A stretch of 64,000 bases of DNA from Guptibacillus hwajinpoensis (GTDB lineage: Bacteria > Bacillota > Bacilli > Bacillales > Guptibacillaceae). Each line of letters starts with the position of its first letter. Within the stretch, counting starts at the first letter, position 1. Location: the NCBI RefSeq assembly GCF_005144865.1, contig NZ_SWFM01000005.1, forward strand, positions 1 through 64,000, read 5' to 3'. Position numbers and translations under genes: made by a program. Shown here one piece after another: positions 27,149 through 34,814 of the stretch. Under the pieces are notes generated by a model that worked only from the letters and a program-made list of their open reading frames with translations, searched no databases and was not told where the DNA came from.

Positions 27149-28510
27149 GTGGATGCTTTGTTACGATCTCGTTTTCGACGCATACGATTAACCTCTGTAC
27201 AGTTAATTGTTTTATTCTATTTATTGGCGGTAACGATTTCTACTTTTTTAATCGGCTTACCTATAGCACATCAGCCAGGAGTTGAGCTGTCCTTTATTGA
27301 TGCGCTTTTTACTGCCGTTAGTGCTGTAAGTGTAACTGGTCTTACTGTTGTATCCACAGCGGATACATTCAGTGTACCGGGTATTTTTATCATTGCTTTC
27401 GTGCTGCAAATTGGTGGAATCGGAATAATGACCCTAGGAACTTTTGTGTGGCTAGTTATGGGCAAAAAGATTGGGCTAAAGGAACGTCAGCTTATTATGA
27501 CGGACCAAAACCAATCCACTTTGTCCGGATTAGTTCAACTGATGAAGCAAATACTTGGTTTAATCTTCATCATTGAGCTTGTCGGTGCACTTGTCCTTGG
27601 TACTTATTACCTTCGGTTCTTTGAAACTTGGCAAGAAGCCTATTTGCAGGGATTCTTTGCTTCAGTCAGTGCAACAACAAATGGTGGTTTTGATATAACA
27701 GGACAATCTCTTCAACCATTTGCACATGATTACTTTGTACAATTTATTCATACATTGTTAATTGTAACCGGAGCAATCGGATTTCCTGTATTGATTGAAG
27801 TGAAAAACTTTCTATTCTCAAGACAAAACAGCTATCGTTATAAATTTTCTTTGTTTACGAAACTCACAACGATGACGTTCTTAGTGCTTGTTGTTTCAGG
27901 GGCCATTCTCATATGGGCATTTGAAGCAACATCATTTTTTGCAGACAAGAAGTGGCACGAGACGTTTTTCTATTCAATGTTTCAATCCGTTACAACTCGA
28001 AGTGGCGGTCTCTCAACAATGGATGTGAATGAGTTTCAGGAGCCAACACAGCTGCTTATGTCTGCACTGATGTTTATCGGTGCTTCACCAAGTAGTGTAG
28101 GCGGCGGTGTTCGTACAACAACATTTGCCATAGTTTTGCTTGCGATTTTCTTTTTTGCAAAGGGTGCGACATCCATTAAAGTATTTGGTCGGGAACTACA
28201 TCATGAAGACATCCACAAAGCATTTGTTGTCTTTTCTGTTGCGATTATTGTGTGGAGCATTGGCATTGTGACACTTTCATTCTCAGAACCATTTCCGATT
28301 GTAGCGATTATTTTTGAAGTATCTTCAGCGTTTGGTACGACAGGACTATCAATGGGTATTACTCCTGGTCTAAGTACATTTGGCAAAATCGTTATTATGT
28401 GTCTAATGTTTATTGGACGGATTGGAATTCTTTCATTCTTATTCCTAATTCGTGGAACGGTTCTACGTGAGCGATACCACTATCCAACTGAACGCGTCAT
28501 TATTGGTTAA
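27149..28510 (+). CDS. KtrB-type potassium uptake channel subunit
   Basis: The 453-residue TrkH/KtrB-family protein has four M1-P-M2 repeats. Their selectivity-filter glycines lie in VSVTGLTVV, TTNGGFDI, TTRSGGLST and GTTGLSMG. It should pass potassium, sodium-coupled, with a cytosolic KtrA/KtrC ring encoded elsewhere, since no partner is in this window. The GTG start at 27149 lacks good Shine-Dalgarno spacing; TTG 27158 is an alternative. Whether it is KtrB or KtrD cannot be told. Confidence 0.88.
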   Translation: MDALLRSRFRRIRLTSVQLIVLFYLLAVTISTFLIGLPIAHQPGVELSFIDALFTAVSAVSVTGLTVVSTADTFSVPGIFIIAFVLQIGGIGIMTLGTFVWLVMGKKIGLKERQLIMTDQNQSTLSGLVQLMKQILGLIFIIELVGALVLGTYYLRFFETWQEAYLQGFFASVSATTNGGFDITGQSLQPFAHDYFVQFIHTLLIVTGAIGFPVLIEVKNFLFSRQNSYRYKFSLFTKLTTMTFLVLVVSGAILIWAFEATSFFADKKWHETFFYSMFQSVTTRSGGLSTMDVNEFQEPTQLLMSALMFIGASPSSVGGGVRTTTFAIVLLAIFFFAKGATSIKVFGRELHHEDIHKAFVVFSVAIIVWSIGIVTLSFSEPFPIVAIIFEVSSAFGTTGLSMGITPGLSTFGKIVIMCLMFIGRIGILSFLFLIRGTVLRERYHYPTERVIIG

Positions 28511-28546
28511 AAGTAAGAGGGATAACTCCTCTTACTTTTTTTTTTG
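28511..28546 (+). terminator. Terminator after ktrB
   Basis: AAGTAAGAGG / CCTCTTACTT hairpin followed by about ten T residues. Confidence 0.9.
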
Positions 28547-28585
28547 AGTATTTTTGTACATGGTCATAATTACCAATTCTTTTTG

Positions 28586-28614
28586 GTATATAAAAAGTAA
28601 GATTTCACAAACTA
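28586..28614 (+). promoter_or_regulatory. Candidate sigma-G promoter of SASP gene
   Basis: GTATA (28586-28590), 17 nt, CAAACTA (28608-28614), close to the sigma-G pattern. It would place the start of transcription right at the Shine-Dalgarno sequence, which weakens the call. Confidence 0.35.
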
Positions 28615-28637
28615 GTTGTACAAAGGAGGTGATTGAC

Positions 28638-28853
28638 ATGGCTCAACAACAAAGCAGACAAGGAAGCTCTAACAACCTTGTAGTACCTGGTGTAGCTCAA
28701 GCTATCGACCAGATGAAGTATGAAATCGCAACTGAATTCGGAGTACAACTTGGTCCGGACTCAACTTCTCGCGCTAACGGATCTGTTGGTGGAGAAATCA
28801 CTAAGCGTTTGGTTCAAATGGCTGAACAACAGCTTGGCGGTTACCAAAAATAA
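28638..28853 (+). CDS. Alpha/beta-type small acid-soluble spore protein
   Basis: The 71-residue SASP coats and protects spore DNA and is degraded on germination. The two conserved blocks are visible: the [20 protein letters not shown] region, with the EIA germination-protease cleavage site inside, and [19 protein letters not shown] 28638 has a perfect AAGGAGGTGAT. Expression is expected in the forespore under sigma-G. The upstream in-frame extension covers the promoter and is rejected. Confidence 0.95.
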   Translation: MAQQQSRQGSSNNLVVPGVAQAIDQMKYEIATEFGVQLGPDSTSRANGSVGGEITKRLVQMAEQQLGGYQK

Positions 28854-28930
28854 TTATATACCATGGCTGTAAGGGGTGGACAAGTCCATCCCTTCTTACG
28901 TCATTCAGTACATAAGAATGGGGGATATCG

Positions 28931-29182
28931 ATGACGTTTGAATGTCCACTTTGCAATAGTTTTGCGGCGATTCAGCTTGTATGTCACATATGTGAGTCTA
29001 TTCCGTTAGTAGATCAAGGAAGAGAAGCAGATTTTTATGATGATTACAGTCCATATGAACCAATTGAGTCGGTAAAACAAAATGATGGATATCAAGATAA
29101 CGCTCATGAATGTCCTCACGTTTTAGCATGTCCTACATGTGGAATGAGCGATGTCTACTTAATAGAAGAGTGGATGACATAG
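28931..29182 (+). CDS. Small zinc-ribbon-like protein (83 aa)
   Basis: Cysteine pairs CPLC (5-8), CHIC (18-21) and CPTC (67-70), plus a C-P-H near 61-63, suggest one or two zinc knuckles around an acidic middle (DFYDDYSPYEP). No DNA-binding domain is attached. GGGGG precedes the ATG. Family not recognised. It lies between the SASP gene and a bidirectional terminator. Confidence 0.65.
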   Translation: MTFECPLCNSFAAIQLVCHICESIPLVDQGREADFYDDYSPYEPIESVKQNDGYQDNAHECPHVLACPTCGMSDVYLIEEWMT

Positions 29183-29207
29183 AAAAGACTGTATGAGAGC
29201 TTAGCAA

Positions 29208-29238
29208 AAAGAGCTGCCTAACTTAGGCAGCTCTTTTC
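29208..29238. terminator. Bidirectional terminator
   Basis: AAAAGAGCTGCCTAA and complement with flanking A and T runs between convergent genes. Confidence 0.88.
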
Positions 29239-29896
29239 ATGAGGATGGAATATATAATCTTTTTTCTAGAATGCTTTGTATAATGTTAAGGATGGTTGTG
29301 AAGAACCAATAAATTAGTGCTGCTGTTAATAAAATCGGTAAAACTTTATAAGTAGATGCAGCTAGCTGATCAGCATTATACGTTAGCTCAGAGATTGTAA
29401 GTACAGAAGCAAGTGAAGAAGCTTTAACGATGTCAATCAACGAATTCCATACAGGTGGAATAGCTCTTCGCCATGCTTGGGGTAATATAACCTCTTTATA
29501 AATTAATGATTTCTTCATACCGAGCGACATAGCTGCTTCCCATTGTCCTTTTGAAAGGGATAGGATGGCTGCACGAAATGATTCGGATATATAGGCACCA
29601 AAGTGCAGAATCAGTCCAGTGTATGCTGCCTGCCATGCTGTTAGTTCGATATTAACTGAAACAAGTCCGTAGTATAGAATGAATAACTGTATAAGCAAAG
29701 GCGTGCCTCTAAAGAACGATACGTATAGTTTTGCTACTCCTATTGCAACTTTGTTTTTCGACAAACGTAACAAGGCGATGACTAAACCAACAATTAAGGC
29801 ACCAAATATAGAGAAAAAACTAAGGAGAAGAGTATTCTTAGCCCCTTCTAATAGAAAAGGCAAAGAATTAATTAAAACATCCATTGTATCACTCAC
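29237..29896 (-). CDS. Polar amino acid ABC transporter permease
   Basis: The 219-residue membrane protein belongs to the HisM/GlnP group. The EAA loop reads EAAMSLGMKKSLIYKEVILPQAWRRAIPP, and the substrate-facing SFFRGTPLLIQLFILYYG segment is typical. It overlaps the binding-protein gene by 8 nt, so the two are translated together. One permease can form a homodimer. No ATPase gene is in the operon. Confidence 0.9.
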   Translation of the reverse strand: MSDTMDVLINSLPFLLEGAKNTLLLSFFSIFGALIVGLVIALLRLSKNKVAIGVAKLYVSFFRGTPLLIQLFILYYGLVSVNIELTAWQAAYTGLILHFGAYISESFRAAILSLSKGQWEAAMSLGMKKSLIYKEVILPQAWRRAIPPVWNSLIDIVKASSLASVLTISELTYNADQLAASTYKVLPILLTAALIYWFFTTILNIIQSILEKRLYIPSS

Positions 29897-30680
29897 TTAC
29901 ATTCTCTCCAGCGAAATACTTCTTAGATAGTTCTTCTAGAGTGCCATCTTCTTTCATTTCTTTTAATGCACCATTAATTTTCTCAATCAAGTCATCGTTT
30001 CCTTTTGGTAAAGCAAAGGCCATTTCTGTTTCATTAAAAGTTTCTCCAACGCCTTTGACTTTATAATCTTGTTCAGAGAGTTCAGTTAGAATAAAAAGAC
30101 GATCATTCATGGCAGCATCGATGTTACGACCACTGCTTAAGTCAGTTAACACTTGGTTAGCGCCTTTATAAATTTTTGTTTCAGCTCCTGCTTCTTCAGC
30201 AGCCTGTGCGTAGTTACTACCTTGTGTTGTACCAACTGTTTTGTCTTTGAGATCGTCAATTCCTTTAATGTCATTGTTGTCCTCGTTAACGATAACCTGG
30301 CCACCAGAATAAGTGTAAGGTGATGTGAAGTCGAATTGTTCTTTACGCTCATCTGTAATGGTTACCTGATTCGCTACCATATCAATGCGTTCTGTCTCAA
30401 GAGAAGAGAGTAGGCCTTTCCATTCAATCGCTTTAAATTCAGGCTCCATGCCAATTCTGTTGGCTACTTCGCGTGCAACTTCTACGTCGTATCCTGTGAT
30501 TTCATTATTATCATCTCGATAACTGAATGGTGGATAAGTTGCTTCTGTACCAATTAGAAGCGTTTCTTTATTATCTGAAGAGTCTTCTCCTGCATTATCA
30601 GTATCTTGATTACTGCCACATGCCGCAAGCATGCTGAGTGTTAGAACGAATATCAAACTTAGTATCCATTTTTTATTCAA
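29889..30680 (-). CDS. Polar amino acid ABC transporter substrate-binding lipoprotein
   Basis: The 263-residue lipoprotein has a lipobox (MLAACGSN, cysteine at 21) and an SBP_bac_3 domain. LIGTEATYPPFSYRDDNNEITGYDVEVA is the canonical first block, and IDMVANQVTIT the second. It captures an amino acid, perhaps cystine or glutamine, outside the membrane for the adjacent permease. TTG 30680 with AAGGGGG is the start. A good sigma-A promoter lies just upstream. Confidence 0.9.
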   Translation of the reverse strand: MNKKWILSLIFVLTLSMLAACGSNQDTDNAGEDSSDNKETLLIGTEATYPPFSYRDDNNEITGYDVEVAREVANRIGMEPEFKAIEWKGLLSSLETERIDMVANQVTITDERKEQFDFTSPYTYSGGQVIVNEDNNDIKGIDDLKDKTVGTTQGSNYAQAAEEAGAETKIYKGANQVLTDLSSGRNIDAAMNDRLFILTELSEQDYKVKGVGETFNETEMAFALPKGNDDLIEKINGALKEMKEDGTLEELSKKYFAGENVSE

Positions 30681-30727
30681 AATAAATCCCCCTTAATTCC
30701 TACAAAATTGATGTGAATTATAGGTTT

Positions 30728-30756
30728 ATTGTAGTCAGGATTCGATGGAAAGTCAA
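30728..30756 (-). promoter_or_regulatory. Sigma-A promoter of the amino acid ABC operon
   Basis: On the minus strand TTGACT (30756-30751), 17 nt, TACAAT (30733-30728). Near-consensus. Confidence 0.7.
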
Positions 30757-30805
30757 TCTCGAAACATTATTGACGTGAATTCTATTATTCATGCATTATG
30801 TCACC

Positions 30806-30842
30806 ATAAAAAAACACTTCCTCAAAATAGAGGAAGTGTTTC
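30806..30842 (-). terminator. Terminator of the MsmX-type gene
   Basis: On the minus strand ACACTTCCTC / GAGGAAGTGT hairpin followed by seven T residues. Confidence 0.88.
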
Positions 30843-30851
30843 AACTACACG

Positions 30852-31949
30852 TTACTTAATACGAAGTTCTGACTCAGTATCGAAGAAATGACACTTATTC
30901 ATATTGAAAGCAAGGCTGATGTTTTGTCCGTTTTGCATATCTGTACGAGAATCAACGCGTGCAACGAAATCTTGGTCAGCTAATTTCGAGTAGAGGTACG
31001 TTTCAGCACCCATTAGTTCAGCTACGTCGATGACTGCATTTACTTTTGTATCCTGAGAAGACTCAATAAATACTGGCTCATCATGAATGTCCTCTGGACG
31101 AATACCAAGCATAACCTCTTTGTTTAAGTATCCATTTTCACGTAGCGTTTTCATTTTTCCTTCAGGTACTTTCACTTTAACGTCGTCCATTTTAAAGTTT
31201 CCATCTTCAAGTGTTCCGCGGAAGAAGTTCATAGCAGGAGATCCAATAAAGCCACCAACGAAGACATTATCAGGTGCATCATATACTTCTTTAGGTGAAC
31301 CAACCTGTTGAATAACGCCATCTTTCATAATAACGATACGTGTTGCCATCGTCATAGCTTCTGTTTGGTCATGTGTTACGTAAATTGTTGTCGTCTGCAA
31401 GCGCTGGTGAAGTTTAGAAATTTCAGCACGCATCTGTACACGTAGCTTTGCATCAAGGTTTGAAAGAGGCTCATCCATTAAGAATACTTTAGGATCACGA
31501 ACAATTGCACGTCCTAGTGCAACACGCTGACGCTGACCACCTGAAAGTGCTTTAGGCTTACGATCAAGAAGACTTTCAAGACCAAGGATGCGAGCAGCAT
31601 CTGTAACGCGACGCTCGATTTCTTTTTTGTCGAATTTACGAAGCTTTAATCCAAATGCCATGTTGTCGTATACATTCATATGTGGATAAAGGGCGTAGTT
31701 CTGGAATACCATTGCAATATCACGATCTTTAGGTGCTACGTCATTCACGCGACGATCTCCAATAACAAGGTCACCATCTGAAATATCTTCAAGACCCGCG
31801 ATCATACGAAGTGTTGTTGATTTACCACAACCAGAAGGGCCAACGAAAACGATGAATTCTTTATCTTTAATATCTAAGTTAAAATCCTTAACTGCTTCGA
31901 ATTTATTATCATATCTTTTGTAAATGTGATTGAGTGTAATTTCTGCCAT
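30852..31949 (-). CDS. msmX: Multi-sugar ABC transporter ATPase, MsmX/UgpC type
   Basis: The 365-residue ATPase has Walker [10 protein letters not shown] (about 37-45), signature [16 protein letters not shown], Walker [18 protein letters not shown]-loop VTHDQTEAM and a C-terminal TOBE/MalK regulatory domain. In Bacillus one MsmX energises many carbohydrate importers, so a stand-alone gene is normal. The length and C-terminal domain differ from amino-acid ATPases, so it is unlikely to serve the neighbouring importer. Confidence 0.92.
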   Translation of the reverse strand: MAEITLNHIYKRYDNKFEAVKDFNLDIKDKEFIVFVGPSGCGKSTTLRMIAGLEDISDGDLVIGDRRVNDVAPKDRDIAMVFQNYALYPHMNVYDNMAFGLKLRKFDKKEIERRVTDAARILGLESLLDRKPKALSGGQRQRVALGRAIVRDPKVFLMDEPLSNLDAKLRVQMRAEISKLHQRLQTTTIYVTHDQTEAMTMATRIVIMKDGVIQQVGSPKEVYDAPDNVFVGGFIGSPAMNFFRGTLEDGNFKMDDVKVKVPEGKMKTLRENGYLNKEVMLGIRPEDIHDEPVFIESSQDTKVNAVIDVAELMGAETYLYSKLADQDFVARVDSRTDMQNGQNISLAFNMNKCHFFDTESELRIK

Positions 31950-32094
31950 TGTAAAAGCCTCCTAAGAATTGAACTCTTTTGCTAGTTCTAAGTCTACTTT
32001 ATGAAAACGCTATCGTAAATTGGAAGCGTGCACAAAAAAATTGGAGGGTTTTGTGCAGTATGAACGAAAAAGCTCGTATAAAGTTACAAATAAA

Positions 32095-32126
32095 GAAAGA
32101 ACTGCGTTTTATCAACGCAGTTCTTG
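32095..32126 (-). terminator. Terminator overlapping the regulator's last codons
   Basis: On the minus strand AAGAACTGCGTT pairs with AACGCAGTTCTT, then TTCTTTATTT. The 5' arm contains the codons for the last residues and the stop. Confidence 0.75.
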
Positions 32127-32999
32127 AGCTAGAAGGGATAAATAGACCATTACCGCTCCTTTAAAACTCTTCACGTCTATTCCAGTTTTCTCAATGAATT
32201 TATCTACACGGTATTGAAGACTGTTTCTATGTACGTACAGCTGTTTAGCTGCAAGCGTGATGTTTAAATTACATTCCAAATATATTCGAATGCTCTTCAC
32301 TAATTCAACATCTTCCTGAACAGGTTCAATTAGTTTTATTAAATATTGAATGGTATCTGTACTTGCTTCATTGAAGAGAATAGCGGGAATAAGATCCTGG
32401 TGAGTAAAGACCAGTTGGGAAGGAAATAAGTTCAATCCTGAAGAGAACCACTTCTTTTCGGAATTATAAATGCGTGTTAAACTCCTTTTCTCCGTTTGTT
32501 GAATCGTTTGCCCAACGAACAGAGCCATGCCAGTAAAGAAGTCAGCTGTAAGTGCAGCAGCCATTTGTTCAAGATCATGAACACTTTCTCCATCTATCGC
32601 ATTCAATTGAATAAGAAGTCCTTCTTTTTCATTTTCAAAAAGTAAGATCGTTTCCTCGGAAAATAACCCTGTCATTGCTTCTCTGAAATCGAGAAGATCA
32701 GAGGGAGCCTCCTTTAAGTAGAAATGGATGTATCGTATAGGAGCTTTAATATTAAGGTCCACATTCGGGTCCTCATGAAATAAGAAGGAAGCCCATTTCT
32801 TCTGAGTAGGATTTAACTCTTCTTCAAGTCGTATAGTGGGAAAAAGAGCGTTGAGTAGGCTTTTCTCTCGTGATGTTAATCGAGTTTTACGGATACCAAA
32901 CCGTTCTCCCTCAGGAGTTCTGTACCAGAAAAATTGTTCTGGCTGATCCGTTCTAATTGTATAATCGTTTCCATATAAATCAGCTAGTTTTGTATTTAT
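32112..32999 (-). CDS. PucR/CdaR-type HTH regulator, apparent AUA start
   Basis: The last 60 residues form a PucR-type helix-turn-helix (NLNITLAAKQLYVHRNSLQYRV). The frame is open upstream of the first canonical start (GTG 32762) for 79 more protein-like codons, back to a perfect AAAGGAGGG. The codon six bases after that site is ATA (32999-32997). No ATG, GTG or TTG occurs in between. I therefore place the start at ATA, giving 295 residues. An ATG-to-ATA mutation with weak expression is the alternative. The inducer is unknown. Confidence 0.7.
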   Translation of the reverse strand: MNTKLADLYGNDYTIRTDQPEQFFWYRTPEGERFGIRKTRLTSREKSLLNALFPTIRLEEELNPTQKKWASFLFHEDPNVDLNIKAPIRYIHFYLKEAPSDLLDFREAMTGLFSEETILLFENEKEGLLIQLNAIDGESVHDLEQMAAALTADFFTGMALFVGQTIQQTEKRSLTRIYNSEKKWFSSGLNLFPSQLVFTHQDLIPAILFNEASTDTIQYLIKLIEPVQEDVELVKSIRIYLECNLNITLAAKQLYVHRNSLQYRVDKFIEKTGIDVKSFKGAVMVYLSLLAQELR

Positions 33000-33081
33000 A
33001 AGGAGCCCTCCTTTCTAATCAGTATCCTTTAGTATAACGCAACACTTCTAACAAATTAATACAAGGTGGAGAAATAGAAAG

Positions 33082-33118
33082 AACCTCTGTAGGTGGCAGA
33101 GGTTCGAAAGTATTATTT
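33082..33118. terminator. Terminator-like hairpin
   Basis: GAACCTCTG / CAGAGGTTC with T-rich sequence on both sides, between two minus-strand genes. Confidence 0.6.
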
Positions 33119-33138
33119 TTTGCTAATCGGGATTAATT

Positions 33139-33321
33139 TTACTTCTTCTTTGAACGAGGAGGTTCCTGTTCCATAAGCGGTGTGGCTTCTTCAATCTGAG
33201 CCTGCTTATAGCTATGGTGAACAGCTCCACCAGCCATTCCTTCATTGACCATACGATCAATATCCATATCGTATTTATCTCGACCTTCATACATAGAATC
33301 TTCAACTTTTTTCTTGGTCAA
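33139..33321 (-). CDS. Small hypothetical protein (60 aa)
   Basis: TTG 33321 follows AAGGAT; an internal ATG ten codons in is possible. The product is polar: MTKKKVEDSMYEGRDKYD at the start and QEPPRSKKK at the end. The YEGRDKYDMDIDRMVNEGMAGG core looks like a conserved small Bacillus protein, but I cannot name it. It lies downstream of yheE in the same direction and may belong to the same sporulation transcript. Confidence 0.6.
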   Translation of the reverse strand: MTKKKVEDSMYEGRDKYDMDIDRMVNEGMAGGAVHHSYKQAQIEEATPLMEQEPPRSKKK

Positions 33322-33387
33322 AATCCTTCAACCCCCTGTTTAGTTAGATAGGGTTAGTATGAGGATATACAGATATAATTATGAATC

Positions 33388-33600
33388 TTATTTCTCATAG
33401 ACATGGAAAAGCATTAACTCATGTATTTGAGATTGGAGCTTTTCCTGCTCAGACTCAGGAGGAGCAGGTTCAAACCAATCAAATTTACCGTTGTGAAGAT
33501 AAAGTGCACGGTAATAGGCACCCTGGTAGAAAAATGAGATCTCCCATTTTGGTTTTCTTGCTTTTAATCCAACTGATTTATATTGAAAATGTGAAAACAT
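33388..33600 (-). CDS. yheE: YheE-like small protein
   Basis: The 70-residue product starts MFSHFQYKSV and ends HELMLFHVYEK. Size, ends and its place after the YheC/YheD genes match B. subtilis YheE (DUF5342). ATG 33600 has GGGGGAG upstream; the longer frame has no site. Function unknown. It is the last-but-one gene of the presumed sporulation operon, and one could ask whether the ATP-grasp ligases act on it. Confidence 0.72.
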   Translation of the reverse strand: MFSHFQYKSVGLKARKPKWEISFFYQGAYYRALYLHNGKFDWFEPAPPESEQEKLQSQIHELMLFHVYEK

Positions 33601-33644
33601 TTTACTCCCCCATACATCGTTTTTCTTAATCATAACATAAGGTG

Positions 33645-34814
33645 TTAGAATGCGGAGAAGGTTCGAAATGAAGCAATGAGTGATTGAATATAATCACGGT
33701 GAATGTCAGGTTCGTCAAACCGCATTGGCTTAGAATTGGCTTCAAATATCCAGTACCGTCCGTCCGAATCTTTGCCAATATCCATTGAACATTCATGCAT
33801 CTTTGTGTGTTCTTCGAGCACTTCAGCTGCCATAATGGCGATCCTTTTTAATTTTGCTTTGTCCTTATGATTAGCAAGTTTATGGAATGGTATAATTCTT
33901 CCTCCCCGTGGGACATGTGTAGTTAAACTACCGACTTGTGCTGCACGTATACCGATTCCTGTTACGTTCCAACTGTTGAGGGGTTTCTGAACAAGGATTC
34001 TGAAATCATAGGAATGGTTTTCATAAGTGTCAAGTTGAATGTCACGCTGTATCATATAGTTTTCATGAAGAAGGGGGTGGATATGGTCATATAGGTTATT
34101 GATTGAAGTGAAGCTATGAGCGTTATCGTGATCGATGTATTGATAACCTGTAGAGGTGTTTTTTACTTTAAAGATGCCTCTTCCTTTACTCCCAGAAGAA
34201 GGTTTGCAGAAAACGGATGGATACATGTTCAGATACTCCTCGAGACTCGTGATTGTTAAACTTTCTGTTTCTGGTATGAAGTTAGTTAGTTTTTCATTGC
34301 TGGTAAGATGTGAAATAATCGCATCCTTTTGGAAAAATGACCGATTAAAATAAGGTATTCCTTTTTGTGAAAATAAATTAAATAGAAGAGCTACTTTCTC
34401 TGCTTGTTCTTCCTTTCGGTCAGGTATCCGGTTGTAGACGATGTTCGGATAAGGAAACCGGTAACCTGTCCACTTTTTTGAATTTGGATCATAGAGATAT
34501 CCGTTAATGAATGTACGATATACATCGTCAGGGGTAAAAACATAGGAAAGCCCTCCTGTGTTACGGATTTCTTTTTGAATGGATTTGAATATAGAGGCAT
34601 TCCCACTGAAGTGATGAGATGAATTTGATCCTGCAAGAATGCCTACAAGTGGTCGGATTGCATCATTTTTATTTGAATTCAATGTGATGATTGAAGATAT
34701 GGAAGAACTGGAAGGGGGAGCGAGCCTTTTCTGCTCTTTCCCCCAGTAAATAAATTGGTATGTGCTTTTTTGTAACCATTTATTTGTCTTTTCATTGTAG
34801 AAAAGTTCAATCAT
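33645..34814 (-). CDS. YheC/YheD-family ATP-grasp coat protein (4th in operon)
   Basis: The 389-residue protein has an N-terminal YheC-type domain and a C-terminal ATP-grasp. VFCKPSSGSKGRGIF carries the ATP-binding lysine, and SMDIGKDSDG then WIFEANSKPMRF supplies the Mg-binding E-x-N. B. subtilis YheC and YheD are coat-associated; the ligated substrates are unknown. Its start overlaps the upstream gene by ATGA. All catalytic-type residues I can judge are kept, so it is probably active. Confidence 0.85.
   Translation of the reverse strand: MIELFYNEKTNKWLQKSTYQFIYWGKEQKRLAPPSSSSISSIITLNSNKNDAIRPLVGILAGSNSSHHFSGNASIFKSIQKEIRNTGGLSYVFTPDDVYRTFINGYLYDPNSKKWTGYRFPYPNIVYNRIPDRKEEQAEKVALLFNLFSQKGIPYFNRSFFQKDAIISHLTSNEKLTNFIPETESLTITSLEEYLNMYPSVFCKPSSGSKGRGIFKVKNTSTGYQYIDHDNAHSFTSINNLYDHIHPLLHENYMIQRDIQLDTYENHSYDFRILVQKPLNSWNVTGIGIRAAQVGSLTTHVPRGGRIIPFHKLANHKDKAKLKRIAIMAAEVLEEHTKMHECSMDIGKDSDGRYWIFEANSKPMRFDEPDIHRDYIQSLIASFRTFSAF

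Noticed and set aside
28867..28905. Terminator after the SASP gene
   Set aside because: GTAAG-GGAC can pair with GTCC-CTTAC, but no T run follows, so I do not call it.
31979..32164. 61-codon plus-strand ORF between msmX and the regulator
   Set aside because: It lacks a ribosome-binding site and overlaps the regulator end and its terminator hairpin.
32112..32762. Regulator starting at GTG 32762
   Set aside because: No Shine-Dalgarno, and it drops 79 open, protein-like codons that lead back to a perfect ribosome-binding site.
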